Notes under the pieces: generated by a model
Told to the model about the DNA's origin: nothing
The model's input: the letters and a program-made list of their open reading frames with translations, nothing else
Database searches by the model: none
Position numbers and translations under genes: made by a program
Shown: piece after piece, positions 1 to 4,727 of the stretch
Position numbering within the stretch: the first letter of the stretch is position 1
How the letters are laid out: each line of letters opens with the position of its first letter
Assembly: GCA_021825785.1 (NCBI GenBank)
Contig: JAKAGP010000151.1
Span: 1 to 5,460, forward strand
Direction: 5' to 3'
Source: Nitrospirota bacterium
GTDB lineage: Bacteria > Nitrospirota > Thermodesulfovibrionia > Thermodesulfovibrionales > JdFR-88
DNA length: 5,460 nucleotides

Positions 1-531
1 GGCATTCGCCCCGGCAGCCTCCGGGAGGTAAAAAGTTTCGGGACGACGCTTGAGTGGTTCACCGCCCAAGTCCTGCTTCATGAGTTCCAGGCCCAGGCCG
101 AATGGGGCGTAAAACTCAAAAAAAAATCCGGCTCCGGACAGGGGGTGGGCGGAGACTATGACGTGCTGGCAAGGGTGGACGGGATGCTTTTATATATGGA
201 GGTAAAGTCCTCTCCTCCGAAACAGATATATCCCAGCGAGATAAGGGCCTTTCTGGAAAGGGCCAGGGGACTTGCCCCGGACATCTCGGTATTTTTCATG
301 GACACCGAACTGAGGATGAAGGACAAGATAGTCCCCATGTTCGAAGAAGCCCTGCCGCCTTCAGGACCGCGCCCGGCAAGACTTTACAAGGAGCTTTTCC
401 GGATCGGGGACGATATGTTCATAATAAACGCGAAGGGCTCGGTGGCCATGAACCTGGAAAGGGTTCTGGGCCATCACTTCGGCAGCCACCGCCCCCCCGC
501 TTTAAGGCAGAACAAGACAGAAAAAAACTAA
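1..531 (+). CDS. 3' part of a hypothetical gene with a PD-(D/E)XK nuclease-like signature
   Basis: I do not recognise a named family. The frame is open from the first base, giving 176 visible residues before TAA at 529-531, and the true start is probably upstream. A GTG at 145 could serve as a start, but it would drop a well-formed helix (about residues 13-33 as counted from the window edge), so I treat the gene as truncated by the window. The core resembles the PD-(D/E)XK nuclease/resolvase fold: a helix carrying Glu18 (TLEWF), then Asp54 in GGDYDV, a beta hairpin, and Glu67-Val-Lys69 (MEVKSS), with 12 residues between the Asp and the ExK. An amphipathic helix (residues about 79-90) and a strand (ISVFFMD) follow, which also fits the fold. 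No signal peptide or membrane segment is visible in this part, so it is probably cytoplasmic. A nuclease role is inferred from the motif alone. A nine-A run lies at 118-126, within the Lys-rich stretch. The stop codon interlocks with that of the convergent YtxH gene. Confidence 0.7.
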   Translation, partial: GIRPGSLREVKSFGTTLEWFTAQVLLHEFQAQAEWGVKLKKKSGSGQGVGGDYDVLARVDGMLLYMEVKSSPPKQIYPSEIRAFLERARGLAPDISVFFMDTELRMKDKIVPMFEEALPPSGPRPARLYKELFRIGDDMFIINAKGSVAMNLERVLGHHFGSHRPPALRQNKTEKN

Positions 532-719
532 ACGAACTTCGCCTTTACGCGCCCGGCATAACCCGAGATGCCTTCCCTGGCGTCGTCCAGGGTGGTAAGT
601 ATCTTCCTCCTGGTTTTTTCCCCGGAACGCGGAGCAAACAACAGAGCCACCCCGGCTCCAAGCAGCCCTCCAAGAGTGAATGAAACTAACATGCCGCCAG
701 CGCTTTTCCTGTTCATCAT
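528..719 (-). CDS. YtxH domain-containing small membrane protein
   Basis: This 63-residue protein matches the YtxH family: a glycine-rich hydrophobic helix at about residues 9-28, followed directly by the family signature LLFAPRSGEKTR (26-37) and a short basic/amphipathic tail. It is probably anchored in the inner membrane by this single helix with the tail in the cytoplasm. YtxH proteins are widespread and associated with stress in Bacillus, but their molecular role is unknown. The start is set by a strong Shine-Dalgarno AGGAGGT at 724-730, which lies 4 nt before the first ATG (719) and 7 nt before a second, adjacent ATG (716). The second may be the preferred start. It is the last gene of the leftward bamD-siroheme run, 94 nt after the siroheme gene. 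That gap has no obvious terminator or convincing promoter, so co-transcription is possible. Its TAG stop (528-530) overlaps the TAA of the convergent upstream gene. Confidence 0.85.
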   Translation of the reverse strand: MMNRKSAGGMLVSFTLGGLLGAGVALLFAPRSGEKTRRKILTTLDDAREGISGYAGRVKAKFV

Positions 720-723
720 GTGG

Positions 724-730
724 ACCTCCT
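724..730 (-). promoter_or_regulatory. Strong Shine-Dalgarno for the YtxH gene
   Basis: The minus strand reads AGGAGGT here, 4 nt upstream of the ATG at 719 and 7 nt upstream of the ATG at 716. It is one of the two strongest ribosome binding sites in the window and suggests that the gene is translated independently of the siroheme gene 94 nt upstream. Confidence 0.8.
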
Positions 731-813
731 TTTTTGGCCCTTTTACCGTTTTTAAGATTTTTGTTTTTTGCTTTACTTTGCTTTGAGAAAGAAAAAGGGG
801 GAAAGTTAAAACC

Positions 814-1428
814 TTACAGCGCGTCTTCCGGGGAGCTTATCTCCCCCGCCCTTATACGTTTGATTATATCAAAAGAAGCCAGCCTCTTGAAGAGGCGTTT
901 TCTCGAGGCGGGGGAAAGGTCTTTGTCTTTGAGGGCCTTTTGCCTGAGCCTGGAGAGCCCCTTTAAATAACCTGAAAATTGAGTCCCGTAGAATTTTCGG
1001 ATCTCCAGCCGTATGGACTTGCTCATCGCGGGGCTTGCGCCGGACGTGCTTACAGCTATCATGAGAGGCCCCCTCCTTACGACCGAAGGCACGATGAAGC
1101 TGGACCGGGCTTCCCCGGAGGCCACGTTCACGGGAATGCCCAAACCGTGCGCCAGTGAGGCTATCTTTTCATTTTCCGCGTGACTGTCCGTGGCGGAAAA
1201 GACAAGGAAGGCCCCCTTCAACTCATTCTTGCCGCAACCCCGCGGAAAATGCCTGATAAGACCATTTTCATTCAGTCTGGACAGGACGGGGGTAAGCCGT
1301 GGGCTATAGACCCATACCAGGGCGCCTGCCCTGAGGAGAGGCCCAACCTTCCTCTGGGCGACCCTCCCGCCGCCCACGACGATACATTTTTTCCCCTTCA
1401 GATCAAGGAAAGCCGGGTAGAGGGACAT
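814..1428 (-). CDS. cysG: Precorrin-2 dehydrogenase / sirohydrochlorin ferrochelatase (siroheme synthase, CysG N-terminal/Met8p type)
   Basis: The protein has 204 residues and matches the stand-alone N-terminal half of CysG (like Met8p or SirC); no uroporphyrinogen methyltransferase domain is present. The family role is NAD-dependent oxidation of precorrin-2 to sirohydrochlorin and, in bifunctional members, iron insertion to give siroheme, the cofactor of sulfite and nitrite reductases. The N-terminus fits the family pattern YPxFLDLKGKKC. The Rossmann motif VVGGGRVAQRK is at 17-27, the SATD strand end at 78-81, and the dimerisation/substrate segment SFIVPS...GPLMIAVSTSGASP at 110-133. An alpha-helical domain (about 134-200) closes the protein. 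It aligns without gaps to my recollection of Salmonella CysG over residues 1-133. On that basis catalytic Asp104 is Ser104 and Ser128 is Thr128, so the chelatase function is doubtful. The start codon is family-typical but lacks a good Shine-Dalgarno and follows a small hairpin. bamD lies 41 nt upstream on the same strand, so co-transcription is likely. Confidence 0.88.
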   Translation of the reverse strand: MSLYPAFLDLKGKKCIVVGGGRVAQRKVGPLLRAGALVWVYSPRLTPVLSRLNENGLIRHFPRGCGKNELKGAFLVFSATDSHAENEKIASLAHGLGIPVNVASGEARSSFIVPSVVRRGPLMIAVSTSGASPAMSKSIRLEIRKFYGTQFSGYLKGLSRLRQKALKDKDLSPASRKRLFKRLASFDIIKRIRAGEISSPEDAL

Positions 1429-1449
1429 TTTTGTTCCAGGAGGACAAAA
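1429..1449 (-). promoter_or_regulatory. Inverted repeat abutting the start codon of the siroheme gene
   Basis: Read on the minus strand, TTTTGTCC is followed by the loop TCCT and then GGAACAAAA, giving an 8-bp stem with one bulged A. It ends directly at the ATG (1428). No purine-rich Shine-Dalgarno lies between bamD and this start apart from the GGA inside the stem. The fold could limit initiation or serve as a protein-binding site, but it is short and AU-rich and may have no function. Confidence 0.35.
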
Positions 1450-1469
1450 TCTTTATTGTGTCCGGACAA

Positions 1470-2288
1470 TTACTTCTTGTTTTCAGCAGATTTCCCGGTA
1501 TCCGATTTTCCGATATACGATTTGCCGGTGTACAGGGCTTCCAGGATGGGATTTTTTTTGACTTTGGCCGCATAAACGCTGTCCGGCCAGTTCTTTTCCA
1601 ACTGCGAGAGGAAAAGTCCGGCCTTGGCTTTGTCTCCCAGAACCTGACAGGAGAAAGCCGCGCGATAATACACTTCCGGCATCTTGACGAAATCGGGATA
1701 ATCCGCCATGATCCCCTCGAACCGTCCCAGCGCCCCCCGGTAAGCCCTTTTATCAAAATAAAAATCGCCCACCATTAACTCGTAGCGGGCCATTATGTAC
1801 CTGCACCTGCTTATATGCATATCCACCGAGTCCTTGTAGGGGTTCCTCGGATAGAGGGCCTCCAGCCTGCGGAACTCGTCAAGCGCCTTTTTTGCCGCTC
1901 CATAACCTCTGTCATATCCCTGCACCTGGCTGAAATAGATCATCGCGATCTGGTACTGGGCATAAGGCGCATACATGTGGTCCGGGTACATTGCCAGGAA
2001 TTTCCTGTATGCCTCTATGGCAGTGTCCGGCTCATCCTGTTTTTGGTAGCAGTCCCCTATCCTCAGGGCTGCAAGGGGGGCTATCTGGCCGGAGGCGTCC
2101 CTGGTCTTTACGACCATAAAAAGCTTTATCGCCTTGTCATAGTCCTTTTTATCAAAAAGGGCGTTAGCCCTGGCAAACGAATTGCCCGCATTGAATGGCT
2201 GGTCCTTTACTATCTGTTTTTTTGCGCATGCGGACAAAACCAGCAGAACCATGAAAAACGGGAACGCCAAGTAAAGGATTTTTCTCAT
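1470..2288 (-). CDS. bamD: BamD, outer-membrane protein assembly factor lipoprotein
   Basis: BamD is the TPR lipoprotein of the BAM complex, anchored to the periplasmic face of the outer membrane, where it works with BamA to fold beta-barrel proteins. I chose the ATG at 2288 (272 residues) because it opens a textbook lipoprotein signal: MRK, a hydrophobic stretch, then lipobox LSAC with Cys21 as the lipidation site. The in-frame GTG at 2366 would add 26 residues in front of the signal and has no ribosome binding site. TPR helices follow from about residue 36 (ANALFDKKDYDKAIKLF), with YPDHMYAPYAQYQ and a second YPRNPYKDSVDMHISRCR segment. The family pattern MVGDFYFDKRAYRGALGRF and a last YPDF repeat come next. 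The length is usual for the family. The C-terminus carries three tandem Gly-Lys-Ser pentapeptides. The gene is first in the leftward unit and is transcribed divergently from pilM. No Shine-Dalgarno precedes the ATG, and a -10-like hexamer lies only 6 nt upstream, which suggests a leaderless transcript. Confidence 0.92.
   Translation of the reverse strand: MRKILYLAFPFFMVLLVLSACAKKQIVKDQPFNAGNSFARANALFDKKDYDKAIKLFMVVKTRDASGQIAPLAALRIGDCYQKQDEPDTAIEAYRKFLAMYPDHMYAPYAQYQIAMIYFSQVQGYDRGYGAAKKALDEFRRLEALYPRNPYKDSVDMHISRCRYIMARYELMVGDFYFDKRAYRGALGRFEGIMADYPDFVKMPEVYYRAAFSCQVLGDKAKAGLFLSQLEKNWPDSVYAAKVKKNPILEALYTGKSYIGKSDTGKSAENKK
1485..1529 (-). repeat. Three 15-bp tandem repeats encoding TGKSY-IGKSD-TGKSA
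   Basis: Near the 3' end of bamD, three 15-bp units (ACCGGCAAATCGTAT, ATCGGAAAATCGGAT, ACCGGGAAATCTGCT on the minus strand) encode the pentapeptides TGKSY, IGKSD and TGKSA (residues 254-268), just before the final ENKK. The units differ at silent and coding positions, so the expansion is not recent. The tail lies beyond the TPR core and is probably flexible. Confidence 0.8.
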
Positions 2289-2294
2289 CAGTCT

Positions 2295-2324
2295 ATTAAA
2301 GCCCACAAAAAAGCAAAGAGTCAA
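2295..2324 (-). promoter_or_regulatory. Predicted sigma-70-type promoter for bamD
   Basis: On the minus strand, TTGACT (2319-2324) and TTTAAT (2295-2300) are separated by 18 nt. Each hexamer matches the bacterial housekeeping consensus at five of six positions. A transcription start 7 nt past the -10 falls on 2288, the A of the bamD ATG. This agrees with the missing ribosome binding site and implies a leaderless mRNA. It is predicted from sequence only. Confidence 0.55.
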
Positions 2325-2351
2325 GCCGCCAAAGAGCGTTAGGCCGCATAT

Positions 2352-2367
2352 TGTGATAAAAATCACT
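2352..2367. promoter_or_regulatory. CRP/FNR-family-like operator palindrome
   Basis: The plus strand reads TGTGA-TAAAAA-TCACT, nine of ten informative positions of the CRP-type consensus TGTGA-N6-TCACA. Viewed as an FNR-style site it is a perfect inverted repeat, GTGAT-N4-ATCAC (2353-2366). Similar sites are used by CRP, Vfr and HcpR-type regulators. It lies between bamD and pilM. Its centre (2359.5) is 71.5 bp upstream of the predicted bamD start, a classic class I activator position, and about 124 bp upstream of the predicted pilM start. Which regulator binds it cannot be told from this window. Confidence 0.5.
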
Positions 2368-2438
2368 TAAAAATAGGGCCTTCCCAGCCAACTTTAAACT
2401 AAAATATTAATTAACCGATTTGAAGCCCGTATAAAATA

Positions 2439-2476
2439 TTGACAATTGTTGACTTTTAAATTTTTTTCTGTAAATA
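2439..2476 (+). promoter_or_regulatory. Candidate promoter(s) for the pilM operon
   Basis: TTGAC occurs twice 10 bp apart, as TTGACA at 2439 and TTGACT at 2449. TTGACT (2449-2454) is followed after 16 nt by TAAATA (2471-2476), a weak -10. A start 7 nt later falls on 2483, next to the pilM ATG at 2484, so the message would be leaderless or nearly so. An alternative is TTAATT (2407-2412), 17 nt, TATAAA (2430-2435), with a start near 2442 and a 42-nt leader; that leader would still lack a good Shine-Dalgarno. The choice between them is uncertain. Confidence 0.4.
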
Positions 2477-2483
2477 TAAGCAT

Positions 2484-3536
2484 ATGTTTTTAGGGGGCAA
2501 GACATCCTTCGGGCTCGACATCGGCTCCAGTTATATTAAAGCTGTTCAGCTTAAAGAGAAGCGGGGCGGATACGAGTTGGAGCTTTTCGATATGGTGCAC
2601 CTGCCTCCGGAGCTCATCGTGGACGGCTCCATCATAGATTCCATCCGTTTGGTGGAAGCCTTAAGGCAGCTCGTCAAAAAAGCCAGGATAAAGACAAAGA
2701 ACGCGATTATCGGCATTGCGGGCCATGCCTCCGTGATAATAAGGCGCATATCCCTGCCGGAGATGACCGAAGAGGAGCTTGAGGAATCGATCAAGTTCGA
2801 GGCTGAGCAGTACGTGCCATTTGATATCGAGGATGTCAGTGTGGATTTCCAGATACTTGGCCCCAAAGAGGAGCCGGGGCAGATGGACGTAATGCTTGTG
2901 GCCGTCAAAAAAGACATTATCAATGAATATGTCACGGTGGTTAGGGAAGCCGGGCTTGTTCCAGCCGCTGTCGATATAAACGCCTTCGCCCTGAGCAACA
3001 TGCATGAGATGAACTACGAGATAGAGGCGGGCCGGAACATAGCCCTGATAAACCTGGGGTCGCGCACCATCAATTTGAACGTTGTAAAAAATGGGATATC
3101 CGTTTTCACCAGGGACAGCTCCGTAGGCGCAAATACCGTGACCGAGGCGCTGCAAAAAGAATTTCACCTGACATATGAAAACGCGGAGAAGCTGCTGAGG
3201 GGAGAAGAGGCTGAAGGGACAAGCCCCGAAGCCGCTTTTGAGGTGATGCTTGCGGCCTACGAGGAGATATTGGTGGAGATCTCGCGCTCTCTGGAATATT
3301 TCCAGACCACCACCATGCACGAAGAGACCAATAAGGTCATACTCTCCGGGGGCGGCGCCCTCCTCAGGGATTTCCCGAAGGCCCTGGCCAAAAAGACCGG
3401 GGTTGAGGTCAGTCTCGCCGAACCGTTCAGGAACGTCTCCATACCCAAGAGGTTTGACAGGGCGATGCTGGAGGAAATCGGGCCTATAGCCGGGGTGGCG
3501 GTGGGCCTTGCCATGAGAAGGCCCGACGACAGATGA
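2484..3536 (+). CDS. pilM: PilM, actin-like type IV pilus assembly ATPase
   Basis: PilM is the cytoplasmic, FtsA-like member of the pilus alignment complex. It binds ATP and holds the N-terminal tail of PilN, linking the cytoplasmic motor side to the PilN-PilO-PilP-PilQ column. The 350-residue length is usual. The phosphate-1 loop FGLDIGSSYIKAVQL is at 9-23 with Asp12. A PilM-specific segment EAEQYVPF lies at 106-113 at the end of the SHS2-like subdomain. The phosphate-2 region INLGSRTINLNVV is at 189-201 with Asn190 where actin-like ATPases often have Asp, and the adenosine motif NKVILSGGGALL is at 283-294. The ATG at 2484 gives the family-typical N-terminus (MFLGGKTSFGLDIG). It has no Shine-Dalgarno, in keeping with the promoter placed just upstream. 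pilM is the first gene of the pilMNOPQ operon, and its TGA overlaps the pilN ATG (ATGA, 3533-3536), so the two are probably translationally coupled. Confidence 0.96.
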   Translation: MFLGGKTSFGLDIGSSYIKAVQLKEKRGGYELELFDMVHLPPELIVDGSIIDSIRLVEALRQLVKKARIKTKNAIIGIAGHASVIIRRISLPEMTEEELEESIKFEAEQYVPFDIEDVSVDFQILGPKEEPGQMDVMLVAVKKDIINEYVTVVREAGLVPAAVDINAFALSNMHEMNYEIEAGRNIALINLGSRTINLNVVKNGISVFTRDSSVGANTVTEALQKEFHLTYENAEKLLRGEEAEGTSPEAAFEVMLAAYEEILVEISRSLEYFQTTTMHEETNKVILSGGGALLRDFPKALAKKTGVEVSLAEPFRNVSIPKRFDRAMLEEIGPIAGVAVGLAMRRPDDR

Positions 3537-4147
3537 TAAGAATTAACCTCCTGCAGCACAAGAGGCGGAAAAAGGGAAAGAAGGTCCCTTCTTTCATCAC
3601 GGCCGGCCTTGGCCTCCTTCTCCTGGCAATTATCGTGACCTTCTATTTCGATTATTCAATGAAGGGCAGGCTCTCCTCGCTGGCGCAGCAGAAGGCCGGC
3701 AACGACAACAAGATAGCGATGCTTCAATCGAAGATCGCTGAAGTCCAGAACTTCGAAAAATTAAACACCAAGTTCAAGGAAAGAAAGCAGATAATCGAGC
3801 AGTTGAGGCAAAACCAGGCCCTCCCGGTAAAGATACTGGATGAGATAAGCACCAGGCTTACTGACGGGGTCTGGCTCAATTCGCTGAACATATCTCCTGC
3901 GCCGGCGCTCCCGGCAAAGGTACAAAGGGGCCCCAAAACCGCACAGCCGGCTGGGGGCGCCATCTCCGATAATATCCAGATGAGCGGCTTCGGATACACC
4001 AACGACGACATAGTGCAGTTCGTGCAGACCCTAAAGGCTTCTTCGCTTTTTACCGATGTATACCTTATAGGCACATCCAAGACCTCGATCAGCGGGGTGG
4101 AGGCCTACAGTTTCAGCCTGACCATGAAGGTGAAGGGGAATGGCTAA
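3533..4147 (+). CDS. pilN: PilN, type IV pilus inner-membrane alignment protein
   Basis: PilN is a bitopic inner-membrane protein. Its cytoplasmic tail docks into PilM and its periplasmic part pairs with PilO. The tail MIRINLLQHKRRKKGKK (1-17) contains the INLL motif known to bind PilM and a strongly basic stop-transfer region. One transmembrane helix follows at about 20-40, then a coiled coil at about 44-95. The C-terminal ferredoxin-like domain runs from about 98 (PVKILDEISTRL, GVWLNSLNI) to 200 (IQMSGFGYTNDDIVQFVQTL, SSLFTDVYL). Between its first two strands lies a Pro/Ala/Gly-rich insertion, residues about 121-146, longer than I expect for the family. The start overlaps the pilM stop in ATGA and has only a poor Shine-Dalgarno, so re-initiation after pilM is likely. 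The end overlaps pilO by 8 nt. The length, 204 residues, is typical to slightly long. Confidence 0.95.
   Translation: MIRINLLQHKRRKKGKKVPSFITAGLGLLLLAIIVTFYFDYSMKGRLSSLAQQKAGNDNKIAMLQSKIAEVQNFEKLNTKFKERKQIIEQLRQNQALPVKILDEISTRLTDGVWLNSLNISPAPALPAKVQRGPKTAQPAGGAISDNIQMSGFGYTNDDIVQFVQTLKASSLFTDVYLIGTSKTSISGVEAYSFSLTMKVKGNG
4127..4132 (+). promoter_or_regulatory. Shine-Dalgarno for pilO inside pilN
   Basis: AAGGTG ends 7 nt before the pilO ATG at 4140 and lies within the last codons of pilN. It supports that ATG even though the two genes overlap by 8 nt in different frames. Confidence 0.6.
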
Positions 4148-4727
4148 GATCAAAAACCTCGAGACCCTTGGGAAGCCTGCGCGCATCGCCGTTATCGTTG
4201 TGCCGGCGCTGATTTACTCGATAATTTTCACGCTGCTTCTGCTTGTCCCCAAGAACAGACAGATAAAGGCGCAGACGGCCGCCATATCGGCCCAGGAAGA
4301 CGAAATAGCCAGGACCGAAGGAATGGCCTCCAAATTGAATTTGCTCAAGCAGGAAAATGCAATGCTCAGAGAGCGGCTTCAGGCCTTGGGCGAGCAGCTG
4401 CCGGAGGAAAAAGAGGTCTCGCAATTGCTGGCCCAGGTCTCGGACGCGGGTATGCGCGCGGGGCTGCAGATAATATCCTGGAAGCCCGGCGTGAGGAAAC
4501 TCCACCCAAGCAAAATAGTGTGGGAGGTGCCGGTAAACGTCGCCATGACGGGCAGCTATCACCGCCTGGGCAATTTCTTCAGCGCCCTGACCAGCCTCAA
4601 GCGCATCGTGAACATCGCGGACATTACCATGAGCGGCCCCAGGCCAAACGGCAACGAGGCCATATTGAACATAAGTTTCACGGCACTTACCTTCACGGCG
4701 GCGGAGCCCGGGGGGCTGTCCAAATAA
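4140..4727 (+). CDS. pilO: PilO, type IV pilus inner-membrane alignment protein
   Basis: PilO heterodimerises with PilN and contacts PilP, setting the spacing between the inner-membrane platform and the secretin. The 195-residue protein has a short basic cytoplasmic end and one transmembrane helix at about 15-37. A long coiled coil spans about 40-86, and the periplasmic ferredoxin-like domain starts at the family hallmark LPEEKEVSQLLAQVS (87-101). Further PilO signatures are GLQIISWKPG (108-117), VPVNVAMTGSYHRLGNFF (130-147) and LKRIVNIADI (153-162). Its ATG lies 8 nt inside the end of pilN, preceded by AAGGTG. Its TAA shares one base with the pilP start (TAATG, 4725-4729), so the genes are expressed as one tightly coupled unit. 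Confidence 0.95.
   Translation: MAKIKNLETLGKPARIAVIVVPALIYSIIFTLLLLVPKNRQIKAQTAAISAQEDEIARTEGMASKLNLLKQENAMLRERLQALGEQLPEEKEVSQLLAQVSDAGMRAGLQIISWKPGVRKLHPSKIVWEVPVNVAMTGSYHRLGNFFSALTSLKRIVNIADITMSGPRPNGNEAILNISFTALTFTAAEPGGLSK

Larger units (their letters stand above)
2289..2483. other. AT-rich divergent intergenic region between bamD and pilM
   Basis: This 195-bp stretch contains no credible gene. It holds the CRP/FNR-like palindrome, the bamD promoter on the left and the pilM promoter candidates on the right. The part from 2398 to 2483 is strongly AT-rich, with runs such as ATATTAATTAA that could act as UP elements. I see no riboswitch-like structure or intrinsic terminator. Confidence 0.7.

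Noticed and set aside
118..126. Nine-A run as a programmed frameshift site
   Set aside because: The zero frame continues for over 130 codons with a coherent nuclease-like motif, and neither shifted frame offers a meaningful product.
555..572. GGCAT...ATGCC inverted repeat as a terminator for the first gene
   Set aside because: The 5-bp stem is short, lies within the ytxH coding sequence and is not followed by a T-run.
767..786. Two near-identical 10-bp units (TTTGCTTTAC, TTTGCTTTGA) between the siroheme and YtxH genes
   Set aside because: They are T-rich low-complexity sequence with only two copies; there is no reason to assign a function.
1459..1468. TGTCCGGACA palindrome between bamD and the siroheme gene
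   Set aside because: It is a ten-base palindrome with no loop or T-tract. It does not look like a terminator, and chance occurrence is likely.
1815..2342. Plus-strand open frame opposite bamD
   Set aside because: It is antisense to a convincing lipoprotein TPR gene and has no ribosome binding site or recognisable domain.
2289..2366. N-terminal extension of BamD to a GTG at 2366
   Set aside because: It would put 26 residues ahead of a perfect lipoprotein signal, has no ribosome binding site, and would overlap the promoter and operator.
2661..3320. Long minus-strand open frame opposite pilM
   Set aside because: It is antisense to a clear PilM, has no domain-like features, and arises from purine-rich codon use that leaves few stops on the other strand.
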